From NCBI GenBank assembly GCA_023384675.1, contig JAHDVK010000016.1:1-64000 (forward strand): a stretch of DNA of 64,000 nucleotides. Direction: 5' to 3'. Below are positions 18,212 to 26,611 of the stretch, piece by piece; positions within the stretch are counted from its first letter, which is position 1, and every line of letters begins with the position of its first letter. A program made the translations under genes and the position numbers. Source of the stretch: Bryobacteraceae bacterium (GTDB lineage Bacteria > Acidobacteriota > Terriglobia > Bryobacterales > Bryobacteraceae). The notes under the pieces were generated by a model. That model did no database searches, was not told where the DNA came from, and worked only from the letters and a program-made list of their open reading frames with translations.

Positions 18212-20431
18212 TCATTTGGCAGGGCTCAGCCGCAATTCGCTCTTTGCTGCCACCTTCTCGAACTCCAGTTTGAACGCCTTGCCCGCCACATACTCGTCCC
18301 ACTGGTCCTTGTAGTGGCCGGAGATGAAGTGGCCGCTGTTGCCGGTGGGGAGGTTGATGAGCGAGTTGTCCCAATCGGACAGATCGGCGACGAAACGCAT
18401 GGAGGGCCCCAGGCTCCTGGTGACCTGTTTTACCGTGGTGGGACTGCCGCTCAACTCGAGTGGTCCGACATTGAACAGGGATCCAGCCAGAGGAACCCGG
18501 CTCATCAAGGGGTGAGCCAGCGTCACTTGATTCAGCCGGCCCCATTGCCAGCGGGCCGGGCGGCCGCCGAAGCGCCTGTCGGCCTCGGCGACGGCGTCGC
18601 CGAGCGCATCCACGACCATCTGATCCCAGTCCTCGAACCAGCCCGGCGGACGCTCACGGAGCAGGGCTTCCACGGCGGAGGGCGCGGTTTCGAACTTGTA
18701 GTCCGCCCCCGCGTCGCCCGCCGCGGATTCCGCCAGGCGCCGCCGGATCTGCCGGTAGAGCAGATCAGCCAGGAGCGGCGCGGCGAGCGCCTTGTGCATC
18801 TGGCCGTTCCAGCCATCGAGGATCGTGCGGACCTCGGCGGTCCAGGAGTCCTCCGGCTCGCGCGTGGCGAGCGCGGAGAGCGCGGTGCGCGCAAGGAAGT
18901 GCGAGAAGGCGGAATAGACGTCGGTCTGGATCCACAGCATCTCCTCCGGCATCCAGCCGTCGGGGCGGGTGCGCAGGCGCGCACTGATCTGGCGCTGGCG
19001 GTCCGGAGGCGCGAAAAAGCCGGAGACGGTGAAGGCAGTGTCCTCACGGAAAGGATTGTGGTTGGCCGAAATAAGCTGGCCGCTGCGCGGATTGTGAAAG
19101 GAGGGCAGTTCATCGAACGGGATAAAGCCTTCCCACTCATACTGGCCGCCGTGGCCCTCGAGCGGCAGATCACCCAGGAATCCGATGCGCTTGGGCAGGC
19201 GTCCGGCCACCTGGTGGCCAATGTCTCCATCGCGCGCGGCGAAGATGAGGTTGATGCCTGGGCCTTGGTAGCTCGCGAGGGCGGTGCGAAACTGCTCCCA
19301 GTTCCGGGTGCGGGCGAGCTGGAGCAGCGGGAAGGAGTAAGGCGCGGGATCCGCGGCGGCCCAGCGGAGGGAATAATGATCGCCATTTTGGGCGGTAAAA
19401 ATGGGGCCGTGACGGGTGATGAGGCTCAGCACTTCGGCGCGACGCGCGCCCTTGACGGCGATCAACTCCGTCTCGCGCCCGGCTTCGAAGATCTCGCCTT
19501 TGTAGCTGTAGCGGCCGGTGCGCAGGTCGATCTTCTCGCCGTAGAGATCCATGGTGTCGAACTGAAGGCTCGTGATCGACCACGCCACGTGTTCGTTGTG
19601 GCCGATCAGGACAAACGGGATGCCGGGCAGAGTCGCGCCAATCACATTCAACTCCGGAGCCTTCAGATGGACGAGGTGCCAGGGCGAGGGGACGCTGAAG
19701 GGCAGATGGGGGTCGCCCGCCAGTACCGGCTGCCCCGACGCCGTGCGGCTGCCGCTGAGCACCCACGCGTTCGACCCCGGAATGATCTCGCCGCCCGTAC
19801 GAACCGGGAAGAGGCGCCGGACCTTCGCCGGGTCGCCCGCGGCGATCATGCGCGCCTTCAACAGGTCGGTCTCCCAGGAGTCGGTCAGCGTGCGGTCCAT
19901 CTGCAGCCCGCACAGCAGCGAATCGGCCAGCGTCCATAAACGCGGCCGGGAGCCGAGCAGCACAAACTCAGGACCCCAGCGGCCCTCCTGCTGTTCGATG
20001 TAATGGTTCACGCCCCGGGCGTAGGCGGCCAGCAAGGCCTGCTCCGCCGGCGGCAGGCTGCGCGCTTGTTGTTCGGCGATGGCGCGAAGCCGCATCTTGC
20101 GGGCGAGCGTGTCGGACTCCAGCGTGCTCGGCCCCACCACTTCGCTCAACTCGCCGGCCGCGAGCCGCCGCAGCATGTCCATCTGCCACATGCGGTCCTG
20201 CGCGGTGACGTAGCCCTGAGCGAAGACCGCATCCTCCACCGAACCCGCCGTGATGTGCGGCAGTCCGATGGCATCGCGAACGATGGCGATTTCGCCAGCC
20301 ACCGGCGCGGGGGCCTGGCCGGACACCTTCGGGGCCGTTCGCCCCAACAGCCACCACGCCGCCCCTAGAGCCAGCAGCGCCGCCAGCACCAGCAAGGCGT
20401 TCGCCGTCCGCAACACATAGCGCATCAGCAT
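18212..20431 (-). CDS. Penicillin acylase-family N-terminal nucleophile hydrolase
   Basis: A 739-residue exported amidase precursor: N-terminal hydrophobic segment (residues ~8-30), alpha-chain region, spacer, then the beta chain beginning at the autocatalytic nucleophile S220 (context PGS-NAWVLSG). Downstream AGDPHL and IGHNEHVAWSIT are typical family motifs. Members cleave penicillins, aculeacin or acyl-homoserine lactones, so quorum quenching or amide scavenging are possible. The frame stays open far upstream across the divergent CorC gene, but only 20431 or 20425 gives a membrane/signal start. Only 33 nt separate it from the divergent CBS protein gene. Confidence 0.9.
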   Translation of the reverse strand: MLMRYVLRTANALLVLAALLALGAAWWLLGRTAPKVSGQAPAPVAGEIAIVRDAIGLPHITAGSVEDAVFAQGYVTAQDRMWQMDMLRRLAAGELSEVVGPSTLESDTLARKMRLRAIAEQQARSLPPAEQALLAAYARGVNHYIEQQEGRWGPEFVLLGSRPRLWTLADSLLCGLQMDRTLTDSWETDLLKARMIAAGDPAKVRRLFPVRTGGEIIPGSNAWVLSGSRTASGQPVLAGDPHLPFSVPSPWHLVHLKAPELNVIGATLPGIPFVLIGHNEHVAWSITSLQFDTMDLYGEKIDLRTGRYSYKGEIFEAGRETELIAVKGARRAEVLSLITRHGPIFTAQNGDHYSLRWAAADPAPYSFPLLQLARTRNWEQFRTALASYQGPGINLIFAARDGDIGHQVAGRLPKRIGFLGDLPLEGHGGQYEWEGFIPFDELPSFHNPRSGQLISANHNPFREDTAFTVSGFFAPPDRQRQISARLRTRPDGWMPEEMLWIQTDVYSAFSHFLARTALSALATREPEDSWTAEVRTILDGWNGQMHKALAAPLLADLLYRQIRRRLAESAAGDAGADYKFETAPSAVEALLRERPPGWFEDWDQMVVDALGDAVAEADRRFGGRPARWQWGRLNQVTLAHPLMSRVPLAGSLFNVGPLELSGSPTTVKQVTRSLGPSMRFVADLSDWDNSLINLPTGNSGHFISGHYKDQWDEYVAGKAFKLEFEKVAAKSELRLSPAK

Positions 20432-20464
20432 CCCTACAATTGTATGAGGCCTTGCGCCTGAATC

Positions 20465-21838
20465 ATGGACGACCCGCAATACGGTTACCGGCTCTTGCTG
20501 ATGGCCGCCATCATCGGCGTCAACGCCTTTTTCGCTTCCGCCGAAACCGCCCTGGTTTCGGTCCGGCCTTCCCGCCTGCGGACGCTCGCGGGTAAAGGGA
20601 ATGTCGGCGCACAATCCGCGCTCAGCCTGCTGGCTCATCCGGAGCGCCTGCTTTCGGTGGTGCAGGTGGGCGTCACGCTCACTTCGCTCGCTCTGGGTTG
20701 GGTCGGCGAAGGAACCCTGTACGCCCTGCTGCTGCAAACCTTCGACCCGGTGATCACGCCCGCCACGCGCCTGCTGTTCACCGGCATTAGCGTGGTGCTC
20801 GCCTTCACGCTGATGACCTTCGCCCACGTGGTGGTGGGCGAGGTGGTCCCCAAGAACCTCGCCATCGAGAAGGCTGACCGGCTGGCCGTGCTCGTGGCGC
20901 CGCTGCTGCTCGTGTTTTACCGGTTCGCCGAACCGTTCGTCTGGGTGATCGAGCGCTCCTCGGCCCGGCTCTCGAAGCTGATTGGCGTACAGGGCTCCGG
21001 CCACGGCGGCCATTCCGCCGAAGAGCTCAAGTTCATCGTCGCTGCGTCGCAGTCCTCCGGCCATATCTCGAACTTCGAGAAGGCGGCCATCAGCAACCTG
21101 ATCGAACTCCAATACTTCGCGGTGCGCGAGGTGATGGTGCCGCGCAACAGTCTGGTGATGGTGGAAGTGGAGGCCGATATCGACGACGTCCTCCAGGTGA
21201 TGAGCGAAAGCGGCTACTCGCGGCTGCCGGTCTACGATGGCGACCGCGAGAACATCCTTGGCATCGTCCATGTGAAGGACGTCCTCTCGTTCTGGACCGA
21301 GCGCCGCCAGTCCAATCTCCGCCGCAAGCCCGTGGCCCCCTTCGACCTGCGCCGCGTCGTCCGCAAAGTGCCTGTGGTCCCGGAAACTAAGGCCCTGCAC
21401 GAGGTGATGGACGAACTGCGCGCCCGCCACGCCCATGTCGCCTTCGTCGTTGACGAATTCGGCACCATCGCCGGCTTCCTCTCCATGGAGGACGTCATGG
21501 AACAGATCTTCGGCGAAATTGAGGACGAATTCGATCCCATGGCCAATCCGGCCAAGGCTGCCGCCGCGCTCGAGGGGCCGCTGGAAGTAGACGGACTCAC
21601 ACCGATCCGCGATCTCGACACCCAATACCAGATCGAACTGCCGGATGACCTCGAAGTCGAGACGCTCGCCGGTTTCCTGCTCCATCGCCTCGGCCGCATC
21701 CCCGCGGAAGGCGACGCAGTGTATCACGACGGCCGCCGCTACACCGTCACCGGCATGGACCATAACCGCGTGGCACGTGTCCGCATCGAACCCATCGCTC
21801 CCGCGGAACCGGCCCCGGAACCCGAAGCCCAGGTGTGA
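20465..21838 (+). CDS. Hemolysin/CorC-type protein: DUF21, CBS pair, CorC_HlyC
   Basis: A 457-residue membrane protein. The N-terminal DUF21/CNNM domain has about four hydrophobic segments (to ~residue 150) and includes FASAETALVSV. It is followed by two CBS domains (REVMVPRNSLVMVE...YSRLPVYDG... and VPETKALHEVMDELR...VVDEFG) and a CorC/HlyC C-terminal domain (GRRYTVTGMDHNRVARV). Relatives are Mg/Co efflux or Mg-homeostasis proteins regulated by nucleotide binding to CBS. True haemolytic activity is not implied. GlcG follows 13 nt later. Confidence 0.92.
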   Translation: MDDPQYGYRLLLMAAIIGVNAFFASAETALVSVRPSRLRTLAGKGNVGAQSALSLLAHPERLLSVVQVGVTLTSLALGWVGEGTLYALLLQTFDPVITPATRLLFTGISVVLAFTLMTFAHVVVGEVVPKNLAIEKADRLAVLVAPLLLVFYRFAEPFVWVIERSSARLSKLIGVQGSGHGGHSAEELKFIVAASQSSGHISNFEKAAISNLIELQYFAVREVMVPRNSLVMVEVEADIDDVLQVMSESGYSRLPVYDGDRENILGIVHVKDVLSFWTERRQSNLRRKPVAPFDLRRVVRKVPVVPETKALHEVMDELRARHAHVAFVVDEFGTIAGFLSMEDVMEQIFGEIEDEFDPMANPAKAAAALEGPLEVDGLTPIRDLDTQYQIELPDDLEVETLAGFLLHRLGRIPAEGDAVYHDGRRYTVTGMDHNRVARVRIEPIAPAEPAPEPEAQV

Positions 21839-21851
21839 TACGCTGCGGCGC

Positions 21852-22328
21852 ATGACCCTCCGCGTGCTTGCCTTGCTTCTCTGCGCCCTGCCGTTCTACG
21901 CTCAACAGGTGCAACTGCCCACCGAAAAACGGCTCACCCTCGATGCCGCCCGCCTCATCGCCGGCGCCATCGAGGCCGAAGCGAAGAAGAACAACTGGAT
22001 TGTCACCTTCGTGGTGATGGACGCCGGCGGCCATCCCATCCTCCTGCACCGCATGGACGGCTGCCAGCTTGGCAGCATCGAACTCGCCACCCGCAAAGCC
22101 CGCGCGGCGATCGTCTATAAACGCGAAACCAAGGTCTTCGAGGAACGCATGGCCTCCGGCCAGATGGCCACCCTCGCCTTCCCGGACGTCTTCCCTTCCG
22201 AGGGCGGCGTACCCGTGGAGATCGACGGCGCGTTGATCGGCTCCGTAGGTGTCAGCGGAGTCACCTCCGCTCAGGATGGCCAACTCGCCAAAGCAGGCAT
22301 CGCCGCCCTGCTCAAGGCGCTGCGATAA
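21852..22328 (+). CDS. GlcG/HbpS-family protein, exported
   Basis: A 158-residue protein with a signal peptide (MTLRVLALLLCALPFYAQ) and a single GlcG/DUF336 domain. The conserved core VVMDAGGHPILLHRMDG and the terminal GALIGSVGVSGV...D are both clear. Relatives bind heme or corrinoids (HbpS, PduO C-terminal domain) or accompany glycolate oxidation genes. A GlcD-like gene occurs in this window but far away. The 3' end overlaps the convergent nadB gene by 17 bp. Confidence 0.87.
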   Translation: MTLRVLALLLCALPFYAQQVQLPTEKRLTLDAARLIAGAIEAEAKKNNWIVTFVVMDAGGHPILLHRMDGCQLGSIELATRKARAAIVYKRETKVFEERMASGQMATLAFPDVFPSEGGVPVEIDGALIGSVGVSGVTSAQDGQLAKAGIAALLKALR

Positions 22329-23889
22329 CGCCCGGGCGGAACTCCACTTCCCTTCCCGGCGTCACCCAGGAGTGCTGCGCCGGTCCGGGCCAGTGGCTCG
22401 GATAATCGCGCCGCTGATGCGCGCCCCGGCTCTCCTCGCGGGCAAGCGCGCAGCGGACAATCAGTTCGGCGACCACGTGCAGATTGCGCAACTCGGCCTC
22501 CGCCCGGCAGCGTGGCGGCCGCGCTTCCCTTCCCGGCCGGACGAGTTCCGCCAGCACCTCATTGAGCCCTTCCGCGCAACGCAGCAATCCGGCCCGCCGC
22601 CACGTGAGCGCCCTCAACTCGCTTTCGGTGATGTCCTTCAGAACATACGGCGCGGGCGGCGCGCCTCCGCCCCGTTTGCGGCTCTCCTCGCCCATGGCCG
22701 CGCCCGCGCGCGCGCCATAGACAAGTCCCTCCAGCAACGAATTGCTCGCCAGGCGGTTGGCGCCATGCACGCCGGTGCATGCCACCTCACCCGCCGCATA
22801 AAGGCCCGGCACCGTGGTCCGCCCGTCCAGATCCGTCGCCACGCCGCCCATCGCGTAATGCGCGGCGGGCAACACCGGAGCGGGTTCGCGGTCCAGGTCA
22901 ATGCCATACAAAAGACAGGTCTCGTGAATCCTGGGGAAACGATGCTTCACGAAATCGGCGCCCCGCCCGGAGAGGTCCAAAAATGCATTCGGCGAACCTT
23001 CGCGCTCCATCTCCGCCACGATCGACCGGGCGACCACATCGCGTGGCGCGAGTTCGCCCATCGGGTGGTGGCGCGCCATGAAGCGTTCGCCGCGTGCGTT
23101 GAGCAGCATGGCGCCCTCGCCGCGCAACGCCTCCGACAGCAGGAAGCGCGGCGCTCCCGGGATGTGCAGCGCCGTGGGATGGAATTGGACGAACTCCAGA
23201 TCGCTCACCGCCGCGCCGGCCCGCCACGCCATCGCCACGCCGTCGCCGGTGGCGACATCCGGGTTGGTGGTGTCCTGATACACCCGGCCCAGCCCGCCGG
23301 TGGCCAGCAGAACCGCCCGCGCCCGAAGCTCCACGCGCCTTCCGCTGCGCTCGTCCAGCGCAACCGCGCCCACCGCCGCCCCATCCTGCAGGAGCAGATC
23401 GCACACCGCGGAAAAGCTGAGGAAGGTAATGCCGGGCACCGATGCGGCCTTGTGATACAGCGTGCGCGCGATCTCCCGCCCCGTGGAATCGCCGTGCGCG
23501 TGCAGCACGCGGCTCCGCGAATGGGCTCCTTCGCGGGCAAACAGCAGCTTCGCCCCTTCGCGGTCGAACTCGACGCCCCATTCGATCATTTCCTGGATCC
23601 GCGCGGGGCCTTCTTCCACCAGGATGTGAACCGCCGCGTGGCTGCACAGGCCGTCGCCCGCGGCGAGCGTGTCGGCTTCGTGCAGGCTGACCTGGTCGTC
23701 GTCGCTGAGCGCCACGGCGATGCCGCCCTGCGCGTAAGTCGAGGACGACTCATCCAGCGCGTCCTTCGCCACCACGAGCACCTTGCCGAAGCGAGCCAGA
23801 TCGATAGCGGCCCGCATTCCCGCCACGCCCGCTCCAACAACGAGATAATCTGTGTCCAACTGCTCGGGTAGGTCGTCGATACCCTCCAT
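22312..23889 (-). CDS. nadB: L-aspartate oxidase
   Basis: A 525-residue FAD enzyme that oxidises L-aspartate to iminoaspartate, the first step of de novo NAD synthesis. Motifs: FAD-binding VVGAGVAGMRAA near residue 17, STYAQGGIAVA, HAHGDSTGREIARTL, FVQFHPTAL, AAHYAMGGV, and GEVACTGVHGANRLASNSLLE; the order fits NadB rather than SdhA/FrdA. No nadA or nadC is in the window. The start at 23889 is 14 bp from the divergent aroB start, so each promoter must lie in the other's coding region or be shared. Longer in-frame starts would run into aroB. Confidence 0.95.
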   Translation of the reverse strand: MEGIDDLPEQLDTDYLVVGAGVAGMRAAIDLARFGKVLVVAKDALDESSSTYAQGGIAVALSDDDQVSLHEADTLAAGDGLCSHAAVHILVEEGPARIQEMIEWGVEFDREGAKLLFAREGAHSRSRVLHAHGDSTGREIARTLYHKAASVPGITFLSFSAVCDLLLQDGAAVGAVALDERSGRRVELRARAVLLATGGLGRVYQDTTNPDVATGDGVAMAWRAGAAVSDLEFVQFHPTALHIPGAPRFLLSEALRGEGAMLLNARGERFMARHHPMGELAPRDVVARSIVAEMEREGSPNAFLDLSGRGADFVKHRFPRIHETCLLYGIDLDREPAPVLPAAHYAMGGVATDLDGRTTVPGLYAAGEVACTGVHGANRLASNSLLEGLVYGARAGAAMGEESRKRGGGAPPAPYVLKDITESELRALTWRRAGLLRCAEGLNEVLAELVRPGREARPPRCRAEAELRNLHVVAELIVRCALAREESRGAHQRRDYPSHWPGPAQHSWVTPGREVEFRPGVIAAP

Positions 23890-23903
23890 GGTACAACGAG
23901 TAT

Positions 23904-24977
23904 ATGCCCGCCTTTGCCGTCTCAACCCCGGCGCAAACGTATGAAGCCATTGTGGAACGCGGTGTCCTGCGGAGGCTGCGCGAATTCATCCCCCCGCGCG
24001 CCGGCAAGGTGTTTGCCGTCACCACCGAGGATGTCTGGCAATGGCACGGCGATCTTTTCACCGAGGGCATGGCGGGCCGCGAGTTCGAACTCCTCTGGTT
24101 TCCCGGCGGCGAGGAACGCAAACGGATGTCCTCCGTCGAGGCCATGGCCGAACGGATGGTCGAACTTGGCGGCGACCGCTCCAGCGTGGTGATCGCCTTT
24201 GGCGGGGGCATCGTCAACGACCTCGGCGGTTTTCTGGCCGCGATCTTCATGCGCGGCGTGCCGGTGATCCAGGCGCCCACCACGTTGCTCGCTCAGGTGG
24301 ATGCCGCTGTCGGCGGCAAGACCGGCGCCAATCTCACCAGCGGCAAGAACCTCGTGGGCGCTTTCCATCAGCCGCTCGCCGTTTTGACCGACCCGGGCGT
24401 GCTGGCGACGCTCCCGGAGCGCGAATACCGCGCGGGCGTACAGGAGGTCATTAAGTGCGGAATTATCCGCAGTCCGGGCCTTTTTGAGCTAATGCACACG
24501 TGTTCAAAGCACGTTTTGACACGCGATCCCGAGGTGGTCGAGCGGATGATCGCCGAATCGGTCCGCATCAAATGCGCAGTGGTTTCCGCCGACGAACGCG
24601 AAAGCGGGCTGCGCCGCATCCTCAACTTCGGCCACACGATCGGCCACGCCCTGGAAGCCGAAACGGGCTACACCCACTTCCTGCACGGCGAGGCTGTCGG
24701 CATCGGCATGATCGCCGCCGCCCACCTTTCGCACCTGGCCGGGTCGCTGGGTTCGGCCGCCCGCGACGAAATCATCGAAGCGGTCGAACGCTACGGGCCG
24801 TTCCCCGATCTGACGGGCATCCAGGTGGAATCCGTCATGGGCCGGCTCGACAAAGACAAGAAGGCCGTCCAAGGCACGGTCCATTTCGTCCTCGTCACCC
24901 GCATCGGCGAGACCGAAGTGGTGGCGGGCATCGAAGCGGCTGCCGTCCGCGAGGCGATTCGTCTGGCGCTGCGATGA
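23904..24977 (+). CDS. aroB: 3-dehydroquinate synthase
   Basis: A 357-residue NAD- and metal-dependent enzyme converting DAHP to 3-dehydroquinate in the shikimate pathway. Visible motifs: FGGGIVNDLGGF (NAD site), PTTLLAQVDAAVGGKTGAN, KNLVGAFHQP, EVIKCGII, NFGHTIGHALE with the metal histidines, and LHGEAVGIGM. Length is typical. Its stop overlaps the ubiE start (ATGA), so the two are translationally coupled. Confidence 0.97.
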   Translation: MPAFAVSTPAQTYEAIVERGVLRRLREFIPPRAGKVFAVTTEDVWQWHGDLFTEGMAGREFELLWFPGGEERKRMSSVEAMAERMVELGGDRSSVVIAFGGGIVNDLGGFLAAIFMRGVPVIQAPTTLLAQVDAAVGGKTGANLTSGKNLVGAFHQPLAVLTDPGVLATLPEREYRAGVQEVIKCGIIRSPGLFELMHTCSKHVLTRDPEVVERMIAESVRIKCAVVSADERESGLRRILNFGHTIGHALEAETGYTHFLHGEAVGIGMIAAAHLSHLAGSLGSAARDEIIEAVERYGPFPDLTGIQVESVMGRLDKDKKAVQGTVHFVLVTRIGETEVVAGIEAAAVREAIRLALR

Positions 24978-25741
24978 AAACGGCCGGCACCACGCCGCGC
25001 GGGGCGGTCTCCGAAGAGCAGGCCGCCCGGTGGGTCCAGGGCATGTTCGGCAGAGTGGCGCATCGCTACGACTTCCTCAACCACCTGCTTTCGTTTCAAC
25101 TCGACCGCCGCTGGCGCGCTTTCACCGTCAAGCAGGTGCGGCCCATTCTGATGCGGCCCGATGCGCGCGTGCTCGATCTGTGCTGCGGCACCGGCGACCT
25201 GATGCTGGCCTTGGAGCGCGAACGCGGCGGGCCGGTGCTTGGCAGCGATTTCTGCCATCCGATGCTGATCGAGGCGCGGAGCAAATCCGAGCGCCGGTCC
25301 GCCGCTACGGAACTGGTGAATGCCGACGCCCTCAGGATGCCCTTCGCCGATGCCTCCCTGGACCTGATCACGGTGGCGTTCGGGTTTCGCAATTTCGCCA
25401 ATTACCGCAAGGGGCTGCGCGAGCTGCGCCGCCTGCTGCGGCCCGGCGGCTGCCTCGCCATCCTCGAGTTCTCACAGCCCCCGAACCGCGCCTTTGCGGC
25501 GCTGTACCGCTTTTACAGCCGGCAGGTCCTGCCCAGGATCGGCGCGCTGCTTTCCGGCGACCGGGATGCTTATTCCTATCTGCCCGAAAGTGTGCAAAAA
25601 TTCCCTGGTCCGGAGGATCTGGCGCGGGAGATGCGTCTGGCGGGCTTCACCGCCGTCACTTTCCGCCTGTTGAGCTTCGGCATCGTCGCACTGCACCTCG
25701 GCTACGCCGGGGAAAATCCCCACCTGGAGGAGACGGCATGA
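24974..25741 (+). CDS. ubiE: Ubiquinone/menaquinone C-methyltransferase
   Basis: A 255-residue class I SAM methyltransferase of the UbiE/MenG family, which methylates the demethylmenaquinone (or ubiquinone precursor) ring. Motifs: FGRVAHRYDFLNHLLS, SAM motif VLDLCCGTGDL, the middle VAFGFRNFANYRKGL, and LRPGGCLAILEFSQP. The neighbours are aroB upstream (shikimate feeds quinone and aromatic synthesis) and a phosphodiesterase downstream, each overlapping by 4 nt. In an acidobacterium menaquinone is the likelier substrate. Confidence 0.93.
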   Translation: MKTAGTTPRGAVSEEQAARWVQGMFGRVAHRYDFLNHLLSFQLDRRWRAFTVKQVRPILMRPDARVLDLCCGTGDLMLALERERGGPVLGSDFCHPMLIEARSKSERRSAATELVNADALRMPFADASLDLITVAFGFRNFANYRKGLRELRRLLRPGGCLAILEFSQPPNRAFAALYRFYSRQVLPRIGALLSGDRDAYSYLPESVQKFPGPEDLAREMRLAGFTAVTFRLLSFGIVALHLGYAGENPHLEETA

Positions 25742-26610
25742 AGAGTTGGATCGCCGCCTGGGCTTTGATCTTGCTGCCCGCGTTCGCCGCCGACCACGTG
25801 GTCGTGATCGGCGTGGACGGGCTGAGTCCGGATGGACTGAAACGGGCCGCTACGCCCAACATCGACCGCCTGATTCGCGAAGGCGCCGTCACCTGGACGG
25901 CCCGCGCCGTGATGCCCTCGTCTTCCAGCGCCAATTGGGCCTCGATGATCATGGGCGCGGGGCCGGAGCAGCACGGCATCACCTCGAACGACTGGCAGCC
26001 GGACAAGTTCGACCTGCCTCCCACAGCCAAAGGCCCCGGCGGGATCTTCCCCACGATGTTCGCTTTGCTGCGCGAACAGCGCCCCGATGCGCGCATCGCG
26101 GCGTTTTACGACTGGGATGGCTTCGGCCGCCTCATGGAGCCCGGTATCGCCCAGGTTCAGAGGCATGTAAAGGGTCCGGAAGCCGCCGCGCGCGCCACCG
26201 CCGAATGGATTCGCGAACACCGGCCGCATCTGTGCTTCGTTCAACTCGATCACGTGGACGGCGCGGGACACAAGGCGGGCTGGATCTCTCCTGAGTACGA
26301 CAAGGCCGTCGAACTGACTGACCGGCTGGTGGGCGAGATCCTCGCCGCGATCGACGCCGCCGGCATCCGCGGCAAGACCGTCGTCATGATCACCTCCGAC
26401 CACGGCGGGCTCGAGAAAAAACACGGCGGCGCGACAAGGGCGGAAATCGAAATTCCGCTGGTCTTTTCCGGTCCCGGCATCAAACGCGGCCAGACCATTA
26501 GCGCCCCGGTGAACGTCTATGACGTGGCCCCCACGGTGGTACAGCTTCTCGGACTTAAGCCGCATCCGGCCTGGATCGCGCGGCCCATCGCGGACGCCCT
26601 CGCACCCTAA
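25738..26610 (+). CDS. Exported type I phosphodiesterase / alkaline phosphatase-superfamily protein
   Basis: A 290-residue protein: signal peptide (MKSWIAAWALILLPAFA) then an alkaline-phosphatase-superfamily core. Metal ligands are visible in VIGVDGLSPDG (first Asp), LDHVDGAGHKAGW (Asp/His pair) and ITSDHGG (Asp-His). The nucleophile region is SSSSANWAS, where other members have Thr or Ser. It probably hydrolyses phosphodiesters or nucleotide pyrophosphates in the periplasm. The start overlaps the ubiE stop (ATGA). It converges on the propeller gene with 1 nt between stop codons. Confidence 0.85.
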   Translation: MKSWIAAWALILLPAFAADHVVVIGVDGLSPDGLKRAATPNIDRLIREGAVTWTARAVMPSSSSANWASMIMGAGPEQHGITSNDWQPDKFDLPPTAKGPGGIFPTMFALLREQRPDARIAAFYDWDGFGRLMEPGIAQVQRHVKGPEAAARATAEWIREHRPHLCFVQLDHVDGAGHKAGWISPEYDKAVELTDRLVGEILAAIDAAGIRGKTVVMITSDHGGLEKKHGGATRAEIEIPLVFSGPGIKRGQTISAPVNVYDVAPTVVQLLGLKPHPAWIARPIADALAP

Positions 26611-26611
26611 G

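Noticed and set aside
18131-19939. Plus-strand open frame of 602 codons opposite the penicillin acylase gene
   Set aside because: Antisense shadow; no recognisable motif, and the minus strand encodes a well-conserved Ntn hydrolase.
20432-21853. Upstream extension of the penicillin acylase frame
   Set aside because: The frame is open but lies opposite the CorC-type gene; only the start at 20431/20425 gives an export signal.
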